NCBI GenBank assembly: GCA_051867655.1
Contig: JBJDYV010000027.1
Span: 62,001-126,000, forward strand
Direction: 5' to 3'
Source of the DNA: JAJPXI01 sp051867655
GTDB lineage: Bacteria > Bacillota > Clostridia > Oscillospirales > Oscillospiraceae
DNA: 64,000 nucleotides
Shown: one piece after another, positions 52,590-61,837 of the stretch
Layout: each line of letters opens with the position of its first letter
How positions within the stretch are numbered: position 1 is the first letter of the stretch
Program-made: the position numbers and the translations under genes
The notes under the pieces: model-generated
Told to the model about the DNA's origin: nothing
The model's input: the letters and a program-made list of their open reading frames with translations, nothing else
Database searches by the model: none

Positions 52590-53600
52590 TTACCGCCGCC
52601 TTCCGTAATTCGTCCGGGGGCCGGGCTTGTCCGCGGACGCCTTGCGGCCCTCTTCATATTTGTCGAAGGCCTTGACGATATCCCGCACCAGCTTGTGGCG
52701 CACCACGTCCCGGTTGGACAGGCGCACCACGGCGATGTCGTCGATGCCGCTCAAAAGCTGGGCGCAGGTCTCCAGACCGGAATCGCTCTGCCGGGGCAGG
52801 TCGATCTGAGTCACGTCGCCGGTCAGCACCAGTTTGGAACCCTCGCCCAGACGGGTCAGGGCCATTTTCAACGTGGACAGGGAGGCGTTCTGGGACTCGT
52901 CGATGATGATCAGCGAGTTATTCAGAGTGCGCCCGCGCATGTAGGCCAGGGGCGCGATCTCGATGGTGCGGTTCTCCATATACCGCTGCACCCGTTCCCG
53001 GCCCAGGATCTCGTCCAGGGCATCGTACAGGGGGCGCAGGTAGGGGTCCACCTTGTTCTGAAGATCGCCGGGCAAAAAGCCCAGGCGCTCCTCGCCCGCC
53101 TCGATGGCCGGGCGGCTCATGACGATCCGCTCCACCTCCTTGCGGTGGAACGCCGCCACCGCCGCCGCCACCGCCAGGTAGGTCTTGCCGGTGCCCGCCG
53201 GGCCGATGCAGATGGTGACGGTGTTTTCCTTCAGCGCCTCCACATAGCCCTTCTGGCCCAGGGTGCGGCACTTGATGGGCTTGCCGTTCTGGGTGACCAC
53301 GATGACGTCCTTCATGGCCCGCAGGGCCCCTTCCACATCCCCGGTGCGCACCAGCTCGATGATCCGCAGGACGGTGAACTCGTCGATGGCCTCCCCATTG
53401 CCGTTCATTTTCTTCAGGGCCTCCAGGGTATCGGCGGCCGTCCGAACGTCCTCCTCCGACTCCCCTTTGACCTCCACCACTCCATCCCGGCTGAGGATGG
53501 AGACGTGCAGCGTACTTTCCAGGGCCTTCAGGTTGGCGTCAAACGCCCCGAAGACCCCCTGCTGCTGGACGATGTCCAGCTCCACTTGTCTGCTGTGCAA
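52590..53600 (-). CDS. phoH: PhoH-like ATPase
   Basis: 336 aa. Walker A GPAGTGKTYLAVAAAVAA, SRPAIEAGEERLGFLPGD, Walker B LIIIDESQNAS, and LTGDVTQIDLP; the N-terminal ~90 residues are KH-like. It is thought to act in RNA metabolism with YbeY. The start appears to be TTG at 53600, with GGGGAAG just before it; a GTG six codons later is an alternative. Confidence 0.92.
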   Translation of the reverse strand: MHSRQVELDIVQQQGVFGAFDANLKALESTLHVSILSRDGVVEVKGESEEDVRTAADTLEALKKMNGNGEAIDEFTVLRIIELVRTGDVEGALRAMKDVIVVTQNGKPIKCRTLGQKGYVEALKENTVTICIGPAGTGKTYLAVAAAVAAFHRKEVERIVMSRPAIEAGEERLGFLPGDLQNKVDPYLRPLYDALDEILGRERVQRYMENRTIEIAPLAYMRGRTLNNSLIIIDESQNASLSTLKMALTRLGEGSKLVLTGDVTQIDLPRQSDSGLETCAQLLSGIDDIAVVRLSNRDVVRHKLVRDIVKAFDKYEEGRKASADKPGPRTNYGRRR

Positions 53601-53627
53601 AAATGCTTCCCCACTTTCCGCTCTGTT

Positions 53628-54887
53628 TCAGTCCGTGCTTTCTTCCGGTTCCGGCACGGCCGTATTTTCATTTCGGCCGATCCGGCCTTCAAATTCCACT
53701 GTTTTCCCGATCTGCTCGCTGCACTCGGCCACCAGGGTGACGGTCAGCATACCGTCCCGCCGGACCGCGGTGAACTCGGTCTGCAGGACTTCTCCCTCCC
53801 GCTCCTGCATCAGCTCTTCCAGCCGTTCTTCCAGCCGCTGGCGCAGCAGTTCCTCGCCCGCCTCCGCGTCAATGGACACGGTGCGCACGCCGTATTCCCG
53901 CACCGTCTCCTGCGTCAGGGTCAGGGGCATCTCCCGGCCGCCGGGCAGAGTCAGGGTATGGTTGTTTTTTATTTTATCATACCTTTCATAGGAAATTCCA
54001 CCGTTTTTATAAAATTGCAGCCGATGTCCGAAAAATGTCAGGCTCCACCGGCTGTCTTCCTCCCCGGTATACTCTTTGACATCAGCCTCCAGGGGGAGCA
54101 CGGCGGAAAGGGTACGCCAGGTGCGGGCGTAGACCTTCCCCGCCGCGTGGACCGTCATGGTCCCCAGGTCGATCTCGCTGTAGAGCGGCTCCTTCAGGTC
54201 CACGATCCCGCTGATGATTACCTCACCCTCCACGACCGTGTCTCCCTCCTGGAACAGGGCCTGCCCGGCGTGGACTTCCAGCTGGGTGATGATGCCCGAG
54301 CCGTCCGCCACCACATGGGTGGGAATACTCTCGTCCACGATCTCCGGCTTGGGGGTGCGCTCCCGCACCAGGACCTCCGCCCGGGTCCCGTGAAGGTTGA
54401 CCGAGATCCAGGCTAAATCTTTCAAATTTAAAAGCGCCTCGTTGCACACCTGGTTTTCCTCGATGGACGGGCCGTAGGCCCCCGGGCGCACCCCCAGCCG
54501 CTTCAGCTCCTCCAGGATGGCCGCCGTGGGCACCGTCTCATTGCCCTGCACATCCACGGTCAGAATAAACTGGGACAGCACGCCCACCGCGCAGAGAGAG
54601 AGGGCCAGGCCCACCAGCAGAGCGTACCGGCGGCGGAACCGAGCCAGGAAAAAGGGCATCCCGGAGCGCGTCCGGACCGTGACCTCGCACATGACCCGCC
54701 GCGCCAGCGGTTCCAGCCGTTTGACGTCCCGGCGGGACACCCGCAGGCGCAGGGTGTGGCTGTCCGGCGTTTCCAGGCCCCAGAAGCCGATCCCCTCCTG
54801 GGCGCACAGGTTGAGAAAGCGCTCGGGAAACGCCCCCGTCACCTCCACCGCCGCACTGCCCCGCAGGAAATTGATCCATTTCTGCAC
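53628..54887 (-). CDS. yqfD: sporulation protein YqfD
   Basis: 419 aa. An N-terminal segment (residues 1-~90), a membrane helix (RYALLVGLALSLCAVGVLSQFIL), then a large outside domain including VDVQGNETVPTAAILEELKRLGVRPGAYG and IVDLKEPLYSEIDLGTMTVHAAGKV. This matches YqfD, a mother-cell sporulation protein found next to yqfC and phoH. Here a 240-bp hairpin array separates it from yqfC. Confidence 0.9.
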   Translation of the reverse strand: MQKWINFLRGSAAVEVTGAFPERFLNLCAQEGIGFWGLETPDSHTLRLRVSRRDVKRLEPLARRVMCEVTVRTRSGMPFFLARFRRRYALLVGLALSLCAVGVLSQFILTVDVQGNETVPTAAILEELKRLGVRPGAYGPSIEENQVCNEALLNLKDLAWISVNLHGTRAEVLVRERTPKPEIVDESIPTHVVADGSGIITQLEVHAGQALFQEGDTVVEGEVIISGIVDLKEPLYSEIDLGTMTVHAAGKVYARTWRTLSAVLPLEADVKEYTGEEDSRWSLTFFGHRLQFYKNGGISYERYDKIKNNHTLTLPGGREMPLTLTQETVREYGVRTVSIDAEAGEELLRQRLEERLEELMQEREGEVLQTEFTAVRRDGMLTVTLVAECSEQIGKTVEFEGRIGRNENTAVPEPEESTD

Positions 54888-54915
54888 CGCCGTTCTCCTT
54901 CCTTATGTAATGTCT

Positions 54916-55155
54916 GCGAATAAACCGCGATGCGGTTTATTCGCGCGGCATATGCCGCGCAATTTCATAAAAGCGGCTCTTTTGAACCGTTTTTATGAAA
55001 TTCAGCCATTAAATCAATGCGTATATCCATTGATGTGGCGCACCACAGCAATGGATGGTGCAAGGTTTTTGAGCGAAACCGGTCAAAAACCTTGCACTTG
55101 AACAAAGCCAGTCGGCCTTGAAAGCCTTAGCTTTCAAGGCTTACGGCTTTGTTCA
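54916..55155. repeat. array of six consecutive perfect or near-perfect hairpins
   Basis: Stems at 54916-54944 (GCGAATAAACCGC arms), 54943-54960 (GCGCGGCA arms), 54961-55002 (AATTTCATAAAA arms), 55025-55056 (ATCCATTG arms with inner GTGG/CCAC), 55059-55096 (TGCAAGGTTTTTGA arms) and 55099-55155 (TGAACAAAGCC outer and CCTTGAAAGC inner arms). They fill the yqfC-yqfD gap almost base to base. No frame or T-run terminator is present. Confidence 0.85.
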
Positions 55156-55162
55156 GTACGCA

Positions 55163-55432
55163 TTATGTCAATTCCACCGCATGGATATGTCCTGTAATCA
55201 GCAGCTCGGACACGTTCATGCTGCGCAGCTCCAGATCGCTGCCCAGCACCCGGATGATCAGCTTGCCGCCGCTGATGTGGATCTCCTCCGTGCCGTAGGC
55301 CAGGATCCCCTTGTGATACTCCACCCGCAGCTCCCGGTCCCCCAGCAGCTCGATGCGGGGCAGCCCCGCCACGTCGGGGGGCAGGTCCAGCACCTGGGCC
55401 GTCTTTTCCAAAATGCTCTCCTTGCGCTCCAA
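55163..55432 (-). CDS. yqfC: sporulation protein YqfC
   Basis: 89 aa: LPPDVAGLPRIELLGDRELRVEYHKGILAYGTEEIHISGGKLIIRVLGSDLELRSMNVSELLITGHI is the YabP/YqfC-type beta-rich domain. It is normally co-transcribed with yqfD and helps spore coat or engulfment-stage functions. The start ATG at 55432 is followed by the usual MERKESIL opening. Confidence 0.9.
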   Translation of the reverse strand: MERKESILEKTAQVLDLPPDVAGLPRIELLGDRELRVEYHKGILAYGTEEIHISGGKLIIRVLGSDLELRSMNVSELLITGHIHAVELT

Positions 55433-55490
55433 GTGGTTTCACCTCCCGAAAGCATATGAAAGATTCGCCTTGCTTTTGCCTGTCCCACCG

Positions 55491-55531
55491 AAAAAGAACC
55501 GGGGACAGGCCTCGCAAAGCCCGTCCCCGGT
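55491..55531 (-). terminator. terminator of the TPR gene
   Basis: ACCGGGGAC and GTCCCCGGT arms with an inner partly paired loop, followed by TCTTTTT on the minus strand. Confidence 0.75.
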
Positions 55532-55540
55532 CGCATCGTT

Positions 55541-57079
55541 TTATTCTTTGTTTTTTTCTTTTTCCTGATCCATGCGGGCCCATTCCTTCTTGTAGATCTT
55601 GGCCACGCGCAGCATATATTCCTGCGCCTCGGTCTGATAGCCCATCTTTTCGCACACCGCGGACAGGGCGTTATAGACCGCGCAGAGGTTCATATGGTCC
55701 TTGCCGTACTTGTCCGTCAGGATCTTCCGGGCGCGCAGGAGCACCTCCTCGGCCTGCTTGTACTGACCGTCCGCGAACAGGAGGGCGCCCAGATTGTAGC
55801 AGTCCTCGGCCACGGAGAGGTGATCCGCCCCCACATTCTCCTCCAGGATGGAGATGGCTTCCCGCAAAAGCTCCGCGCCCTTTTGGTACTCCTCCATCCC
55901 CTGGTAGACCCCGGCCAGGTTCTCCAGACTCTGGGAGACGACCAGGTGCTTGGACCCGAACGCCTCCCGGCGAATGGCAAGGGCTTTGACATGCATCTGC
56001 TCCGCGTCGGCCAGGCTTCCTTCCTTCGCCAGCAGCACCGCCAGGTTGTTCAGGGACTGGGCGACAGCGGGATGGTTCTCTCCCAGAGCCGCCTGGCGGG
56101 TCTTCAGCGCGGCTTCGTAGAGCGGCTTTGCCTCGTCCGTCTTTCCCTGGGCGAAATAATACTCGCCCAGCGCGTTCTGGGCCTGTGCGGTGGATGCGTG
56201 CCCCTCCCCCAGCGTCTTCTTGTAGAGCTCGATCGCCTCTTTCAGACACGGCTCGATCTTGTCGTTCTGCCCGGTCATCTGATACGCTTCCGCCTGTTTT
56301 TCCAGCAGGCGGGCGGTCTCGGGGTCCCCCTCCGGGAAGTTTTCCTTCAGGAAGGAGATCACCTGTCCCAGCAGAGGCTCCGCCGCCTGATACATTCCCC
56401 GGGCCATATAGTTCTCCGCCAGCTTGCCCAGTGCCTCCGCGAAGGCGGGGTGGTCGGGGCCCACCGTGTCCTCGTAGAGCTTCAGCGCCCGGCGCAGGAT
56501 GGTCCCCGCCTGCTCCAGCTCGCCCGCGTCCCCCTGATAGGTGTCCGCCAGGCTGACCAGGACCGGGCCCAGCTCGGGATTGGACTCCCCCCAGGTCTTT
56601 TCCAGAATGGCAACGGCCCGCTCCAACGCTTCGCGGGCTTCGCCGTTTCGTCCCTGGGGCCGCACGCTTTCCGCCAGACCAATCAGCGCCTGGACCAGGT
56701 CGATATGGTCCGCGCCCTGATTTTTCTCCCGAATGGCCAGTTCCTGGCGGAACAGCTTTTCCGCTTCCCCAAAGCGGTTCATCTCCACATACAAAACCGC
56801 CAGGCTGTACAGGGTCGTGGTGGTCTCAGGGTGCTCCGGGCCATAGACCTCCTGATAGACCGAAAGGGCCTCCGCCTTGGCCTTCTCCGCGTTGGCGTAA
56901 TCGCCCATCGTCTGGTACATTTCGCCCACATTGCTCAGGCCCAGCGCCAGATGCTGCCGGTCTCCGGCCTTTTGCGCGGCCTGCGCGGCTTTCTTTGCCG
57001 CCTCAAGGGCCTGCTCGTAGCTGCCCTTCTGAAACAGATCGATCGCTTCCTGATTCAGTTCATCCCAATTGTATGCCAT
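55541..57079 (-). CDS. tetratricopeptide-repeat protein (kinesin-light-chain-like repeats)
   Basis: 512 aa built from about eleven 42-residue TPR units, for example GDYANAEKAKAEALSVYQEVYGPEHPETTTTLYSLAVLY, then AEKLFRQELAIREKNQGADHIDLVQALIGLAE and so on to the end. The period of 42 and the motif ...LGxxHPxxAxxLxNLAxLY are those of TPR_12 arrays, used as protein-binding scaffolds. There is no signal peptide, so it is cytoplasmic. Monocistronic, and divergent from the transhydroxylase cluster. Confidence 0.85.
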   Translation of the reverse strand: MAYNWDELNQEAIDLFQKGSYEQALEAAKKAAQAAQKAGDRQHLALGLSNVGEMYQTMGDYANAEKAKAEALSVYQEVYGPEHPETTTTLYSLAVLYVEMNRFGEAEKLFRQELAIREKNQGADHIDLVQALIGLAESVRPQGRNGEAREALERAVAILEKTWGESNPELGPVLVSLADTYQGDAGELEQAGTILRRALKLYEDTVGPDHPAFAEALGKLAENYMARGMYQAAEPLLGQVISFLKENFPEGDPETARLLEKQAEAYQMTGQNDKIEPCLKEAIELYKKTLGEGHASTAQAQNALGEYYFAQGKTDEAKPLYEAALKTRQAALGENHPAVAQSLNNLAVLLAKEGSLADAEQMHVKALAIRREAFGSKHLVVSQSLENLAGVYQGMEEYQKGAELLREAISILEENVGADHLSVAEDCYNLGALLFADGQYKQAEEVLLRARKILTDKYGKDHMNLCAVYNALSAVCEKMGYQTEAQEYMLRVAKIYKKEWARMDQEKEKNKE

Positions 57080-57505
57080 GCGTGTTCTCCCATCTTAATA
57101 TAAAATATATTTAAATTTTAGTTTATCATATCTGTAATTTTCTTGTCAATTGGCTATGATGCTTCAATCCCGGTCAAATCTTTGTCAATCTTCCCCCCTA
57201 GAGAGATCTTTTTGGATATGTTATAATTGCAACAAAGCAGGGAGAGAATCTCGGTTCGAGTTTACATCGTGGGGAAGTATTGCAGCTGCTCTCAAAAGAG
57301 CGAATCTTCCCTGCCGCCGCGTGCGAAAATGAATCATTACTTTTGCACAACCCCGGGTGGAAAAAAACGCGTTCGATTATCTCTGATTAACCAAAAAGAA
57401 CAGCACAAATTCTCGAAATCCTCCCCTTTACATTAATTTTTTGGCAATGTATAATGAATCAGTTCAGAGTGTACCCCGACAAAAAGGAGTAAAGGAGAAA
57501 AAGGT
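57080..57505. promoter_or_regulatory. intergenic region with the cluster promoter
   Basis: AT-rich 426-base gap between divergent genes. The best promoter is TTTACA (57427-57432), 17 bases, TATAAT (57450-57455) on the plus strand, 50 bases before the first cluster gene. A second TATAAT (57222) has no -35. I see no recognisable riboswitch or clear operator dyad. Confidence 0.7.
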
Positions 57506-58321
57506 ATGGACACTTTGTCTTATTTCGCCACCCAAAGCGCCTTCACCGACCCGGGCGATTACAGCGGGCTGTTCGCAGACCTGCCGAAGACCGTTCCGGA
57601 GCTCTGTCAGGTCGTCCAGGGCGTGTGCCTGGATTACCGGGAGCGGTACAAGTATCCCATCGTGAACGAGCGTCTGCTGGACATCGACGCACTCTACGCC
57701 GAGGCCCTTCTCAAGGCCATCATGGCGCTGGACAAGAGCCCCCTGACCGTGGTCCGCGCCCCTGAGAACCGCTTCACCGCCACTTGCAGCGACTTCGCCA
57801 ACCTGTTCTGCTCCATGGCCCGCCACCAGGGCATCCCCGCCCGCAAGCGCGTCGGCTTCGTGGACGGCAAGAGCTGGGAGATCGCCGAGTACTGGGACGG
57901 CAGCGCCTGGAAGCAGATCGACCCGTCCGGTCTGACCGAGGGCGCGTTCGTGCCGGCCGCCGAGGCCTGGCAGGCCTGCCGCAACGGAAAGCAGGACCCC
58001 GAGCAGTTCACCGGCGACAGCGAGGCCAAGCCCCACGGTATGGACATCCTGCGTATTAACCTGATCCTGGATCTGGCCGCCATGACCAAGCGTGAGCTGC
58101 TGACCTGGGACCGCTATGCCTGGATGATGCGCCCCCTGGACGACTTCAGTGACCGGGCCTGGGCCATCCTGGACAAGGTCGCTGAGCTCCTGCTGGCCGG
58201 CGATGAGGCTCTGGAAGAGCTGCAGGCCCTGTATGAGCGTGAGGAAGGCCTGCAGGTCCCCCGCATCATCGTGCGCGACTCCCCGGTGGCGCCCCCCCAC
58301 AAGGCAGAACTGACCTTCTGA
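57506..58321 (+). CDS. transglutaminase-fold protein lacking the catalytic His
   Basis: 271 aa. The transglutaminase core sits at ~80-145: Cys94 in FTATCSDFANLFCSMARHQGIPARKRVGFVDGK and Asp139 in WKQIDPSG are where the family keeps its catalytic Cys and Asp. The strand that should carry the His reads GKSWEIAEYWDG (Ser123-Trp124), so the triad is incomplete. The rest is helical (LDLAAMTKRELLTWDRYAW and on). It is the first gene after the promoter and lies 46 bases before the large-subunit gene, so it probably serves the molybdoenzyme (binding, assembly or sensing), but that is inference. RBS GGAGTAAAGGAG. Confidence 0.7.
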   Translation: MDTLSYFATQSAFTDPGDYSGLFADLPKTVPELCQVVQGVCLDYRERYKYPIVNERLLDIDALYAEALLKAIMALDKSPLTVVRAPENRFTATCSDFANLFCSMARHQGIPARKRVGFVDGKSWEIAEYWDGSAWKQIDPSGLTEGAFVPAAEAWQACRNGKQDPEQFTGDSEAKPHGMDILRINLILDLAAMTKRELLTWDRYAWMMRPLDDFSDRAWAILDKVAELLLAGDEALEELQALYEREEGLQVPRIIVRDSPVAPPHKAELTF

Positions 58322-58367
58322 TTCCGTAACCAAATACCTATATTTCAAAGAAGGAGAGGTATCCGTA

Positions 58368-60980
58368 ATGTCCAATAAAGAGCAGACCTTTACCACATTC
58401 AGAAGTACGGGCTACTCGGCTTTTTGTAACGGCTCTCACATTGCCGCGGTCGACGTGAAGGACGGCAAGATCCTCCGTATCCGCCCCTTCCGCTACGACT
58501 GGAAGTACTCCAATGAGCACATCAATCCCTGGCGGATCGAAGCCCGCGGCAAGGTCCTGGAGGCCCCGACCAAAACCTCCTGCGGCCCCATGGGCATCAC
58601 TTGGAAGAAGAGCATTTACTCCCCCAACCGTATTCTGTACCCCATCAAGCGCGTGGACTGGGATCCCAAGGGCGACCGGCACCCGGAGACCCGCGGTATT
58701 TCCGGCTATGAGCGCATCTCCTGGGATGAGGCCCTCGACATCATCGAGAGCGAGATCCGCCGTATCATCGACACCTACGGTCCCTACGCCATCTACGCCC
58801 AGGGCGACGGCCACGGCGAGACCAAGATGGTCCACGGCCCCCACGGCTGTATGTTCAAGCTGCTGGACCTGCTGGGCGGCTTTACCATGCAGATCCGCAA
58901 CGCCGACTCCTGGGAGGGTTGGTTCTGGGGCACCAAGCACTTCTGGGGCGGCGAGCCCTTCGGCCTGATGCCCAACTGCTCCAACCTGTACACCGACGTC
59001 GCCAAGCACAGCGAGCTGCTGCTGTACGAGGCCTGCGACCCCTGCACCACCACCCGCGGCTTCTGCTCCGGCGACCAGGTCAGCCGGTTCTGCCTGTTCT
59101 ATCGTGAGATCGGCATTGAGACCATTTACATCTGCCCCGACCTGAACTATGGTGCCGCCGTGTTCGCGGACAAGTGGATCCCCATTCTGCCCAACACCGA
59201 CTCCGCCATGCATCTGGCCATTGCCTATCAGTGGCTGATCAACGGTACTTACGACAAGGAATATCTGGACACCCACTCCGTGGGCTTTGACAAGTTCGCC
59301 GACTACGTCCTGGGCAAGGAGGACGGCGTGCCCAAGACTCCCGAGTGGGCCTCCCCCAAGTGCGGCGTTCCCACCCGCATCATCAAGGCTCTGGCCAAGC
59401 ACTGGGCCGAGAAGGTCACCTCCGTGGTCCACGGCTTCGGCGGCCCGTACATCCGCGGCCCCTACTCCCACGAGGTCGCCCGTATCGAGGGCTGTCTGCT
59501 GGGCATGCAGGGCATGGGCAAGCCCGGCGTCCACTCCATGTGCTTCAACAACCGCGCCGTGTTCGGCTCCGAGGATCACCCCGTGGCTCCTCCCACTCCC
59601 TGCTCCGTCATGCATGAGCCCCACCAGCTGAACGTCCGTGCCGCCTACACCGGCTACAACCCCTTCCCCTGGCAGGGTCTGCCCAAGCAGTGCATCCCCG
59701 AGACCCTGGTGCACGACGCCATCCTGAACGGCCACTTCGAGATCTACGGCTCCTCCCTGCAGGTCACCCCTGCCGCCGAGCAGTTCATCAAGTACACCTA
59801 TCCCGCCGAGGGCTGCTCCCCCATCCACATGATGTGGTCCGACACCCCCTGCCTGACCACCTGCTGGAACGACTCCAACAAGACCATCGAGGCCTTCCGT
59901 CATCCCTCCATCGAGTTCTTCCTGGTCCAGCATCCCCGTATGGAGAACGACTGTCTGTTCGCCGACATGGTGCTGCCCGTCAACACCAAGTACGAGGAGG
60001 ACGACATCGGCGACGACCGTGAGTCCGCCGCCTTCGACCTGATCTATCTGGAGGACCGCTGCATCGAGCCTCTGGGCGAGTCCTACTCCGACTACGAGAT
60101 CGTCTGCATGATTGCTGACCGCCTGGGCCTGCTGAAGGAGTACACCGACGGCGAGTCTGTTCAGGACAAGATCCGCAAGGGCTTCGACCAGTCCGGCGTG
60201 CCCGAGCTGGGCCTGTGCACCTGGGAGGAGTTCCGCGAGAAGGGCTACTTCGTCGTTCCCTGCGATCCCAACTGGGAGAGCTACCGCCCCGGCCTGAACG
60301 AGTTCTACGAGGATCCCTCCAAGTATCCTCTGGAGACTCCCTCCGGCCTGCTGGAGTACGAGTCCATCAACCTGAAGAAGTACTTCCCCGACGACAAGGA
60401 GCGTCCCCCCGTCCCCCACTGGGTCGAGAGCAGCGAGTTCCACGACGAGCGCATCGGCGGCGAGCGCGCCAAGCTGTACCCCATGCTGGTCATCTCCAAC
60501 CACCCCCGTCACCGCACCCACGCCAACATGGACGACAACGACTGGTTCCACGAAATCGTCACCTGTAAGGTCCGCGGCGAGGACGGCTATATGTATGAGC
60601 CCGTGTGGCTGCATCCCACCGACGCTGAAAAGCGCGGCATCAAGGACGGCGACGTGGTCGAGGTTTACAACGAGCGCGGCATCGTTCTGGGCGGCGCCAA
60701 GGTCTGGGAGCGCATCATGCCCGGCGTCATCTACATGGATCACGGCTCCCGCGCCGACTTCATCGTCCCCGGCAAGATCGACCGCGGCGGCGCCATCAAC
60801 CTGATCACCCCCCACAACACCACCTCCAAGAACTGCGCCGGCATGGTCTGCTCCGGCTTCCTGGCCGATGTGCGCAAGTGCGACATCGAGGGGATGCGCA
60901 AGCAGTACCCCGAAGCCTTCAACCGGCCCTACAGCAAGGATTCCGGTCTGGTCTTCGAGCGTGTCATTGTGAAGAAGTAA
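58368..60980 (+). CDS. molybdopterin oxidoreductase, pyrogallol-phloroglucinol transhydroxylase-like large subunit (alpha-1)
   Basis: 870 aa DMSO-reductase-family Mo-bis-MGD protein. It lacks the N-terminal [4Fe-4S] cysteine motif, as does the transhydroxylase large chain of Pelobacter acidigallici (875 aa, from memory). The active-site stretch NADSWEGW puts Asp180, Ser181 and Trp182 where that enzyme has Asp174, the Mo-ligand Ser175 and Trp176; His149 (GDGHGE) is a candidate for its catalytic His144. C-terminal MGD-binding parts include HPRHRTHANMDDNDWF and GCINI-like GGAINLITPHN. There is no Tat signal, so it is cytoplasmic. Its small subunit follows 12 bases later. Such enzymes move or remove ring hydroxyls of polyphenols. 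GCT and CGT codons are common. Confidence 0.85.
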   Translation: MSNKEQTFTTFRSTGYSAFCNGSHIAAVDVKDGKILRIRPFRYDWKYSNEHINPWRIEARGKVLEAPTKTSCGPMGITWKKSIYSPNRILYPIKRVDWDPKGDRHPETRGISGYERISWDEALDIIESEIRRIIDTYGPYAIYAQGDGHGETKMVHGPHGCMFKLLDLLGGFTMQIRNADSWEGWFWGTKHFWGGEPFGLMPNCSNLYTDVAKHSELLLYEACDPCTTTRGFCSGDQVSRFCLFYREIGIETIYICPDLNYGAAVFADKWIPILPNTDSAMHLAIAYQWLINGTYDKEYLDTHSVGFDKFADYVLGKEDGVPKTPEWASPKCGVPTRIIKALAKHWAEKVTSVVHGFGGPYIRGPYSHEVARIEGCLLGMQGMGKPGVHSMCFNNRAVFGSEDHPVAPPTPCSVMHEPHQLNVRAAYTGYNPFPWQGLPKQCIPETLVHDAILNGHFEIYGSSLQVTPAAEQFIKYTYPAEGCSPIHMMWSDTPCLTTCWNDSNKTIEAFRHPSIEFFLVQHPRMENDCLFADMVLPVNTKYEEDDIGDDRESAAFDLIYLEDRCIEPLGESYSDYEIVCMIADRLGLLKEYTDGESVQDKIRKGFDQSGVPELGLCTWEEFREKGYFVVPCDPNWESYRPGLNEFYEDPSKYPLETPSGLLEYESINLKKYFPDDKERPPVPHWVESSEFHDERIGGERAKLYPMLVISNHPRHRTHANMDDNDWFHEIVTCKVRGEDGYMYEPVWLHPTDAEKRGIKDGDVVEVYNERGIVLGGAKVWERIMPGVIYMDHGSRADFIVPGKIDRGGAINLITPHNTTSKNCAGMVCSGFLADVRKCDIEGMRKQYPEAFNRPYSKDSGLVFERVIVKK

Positions 60981-60992
60981 GGAGGAGAGACA

Positions 60993-61817
60993 ATGGGAAA
61001 AGTATTACTGGTCGATATTACCAGATGTAACGGCTGCTACAGCTGCCAGCTCTCCTGCAAGGACGAGCATGTCACCAACGATTGGATGCCCTACGCTAAG
61101 CCCCAGCCCAACACCGGCCATTTCTGGTGGAAGACCACCGAGACCGTGCAGGGCACCGTGCCCAAGGTCCGTGTCCACTACATGCATGAGATGTGCCAGC
61201 ACTGCGAGAACCCCAAGTGCATTGAGGCCTGCAAGACCAAGGCCATCTACAAGCGCGAGGACGGTCTCGTCCTCATCGACCCCGCCAAGTGCCGCGGCAC
61301 CCGCTCCTGCATCGACGCCTGCCCCTACGGCGCGATCTACTTCAACAAGGACCTGAACATTGCCCAGAAGTGCACCGGCTGCGCCCACCTGCTGGATAAC
61401 GAAGGCTGGACCGAGCCGCGCTGCGTGCAGTCCTGCCCGACCGACGCTCTGATTTACGGTGAGTATGATGAGCTGAAGGACCGCCTGGGCGAGTTCGAGC
61501 AGCTGCATCCCGAGTACGGCACCGGTCCCCGCGTGTACTACAAGGGCCTGCTGAACAAGTACTTCGTCGCCGGTGAGATCTACGACTCCGTCAAGGACGA
61601 GTGCCTGGAGGGCGTCACCGTCACCCTGATTGACGCCGAGGGCAAGGAGGTCTCCACCCTGAAGACCGACGTGTTCGGCGACTTCTGGTTCGAGCGCTGC
61701 GTACCCGGCAAGTACTCCGTCAGGATCGAGATGGACGGCTACCCCGCCAAGACCATCGCTGACATCGACGCCACGGAGAAAGACGTCAACATCGGCAGCA
61801 TTGATCTGGCCGTCTGA
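60993..61817 (+). CDS. transhydroxylase-like small subunit with [4Fe-4S] clusters and a Cna-B/transthyretin-like C-terminal domain (beta)
   Basis: 274 aa, the same length as the Pelobacter transhydroxylase small chain. Cysteine groups are CNGCYSCQLSC, CQHCENPKCIEAC, CRGTRSCIDAC (one ligand short) and CTGCAHLLDNEGWTEPRCVQSC, giving three full [4Fe-4S] sites and one degenerate site. Residues ~195-274 (CLEGVTVTLIDAEGKEVSTL, GDFWFERCVPGKYSVRIEMDGY) form a beta-sandwich seen in the transhydroxylase small chain and absent from ordinary DmsB-type subunits. It is the best single evidence that the cluster is of transhydroxylase type. It lies between two large-subunit genes. Confidence 0.88.
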   Translation: MGKVLLVDITRCNGCYSCQLSCKDEHVTNDWMPYAKPQPNTGHFWWKTTETVQGTVPKVRVHYMHEMCQHCENPKCIEACKTKAIYKREDGLVLIDPAKCRGTRSCIDACPYGAIYFNKDLNIAQKCTGCAHLLDNEGWTEPRCVQSCPTDALIYGEYDELKDRLGEFEQLHPEYGTGPRVYYKGLLNKYFVAGEIYDSVKDECLEGVTVTLIDAEGKEVSTLKTDVFGDFWFERCVPGKYSVRIEMDGYPAKTIADIDATEKDVNIGSIDLAV

Positions 61818-61837
61818 CCATAGAGGAGGAAGAGAAA

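Noticed and set aside
57215..57235. Second promoter in front of the transhydroxylase cluster
   Set aside because: A TATAAT is present, but no -35 element at 16-18 bases; the 57427-57455 promoter is better and closer.
58338..60815. 825-codon open frame antisense to the alpha-1 gene
   Set aside because: It is the mirror of a strongly biased coding sequence (GC-rich third positions remove stops on the other strand). It has a low-complexity Val/Gly/Asp/His-rich composition, no family motif and no RBS.
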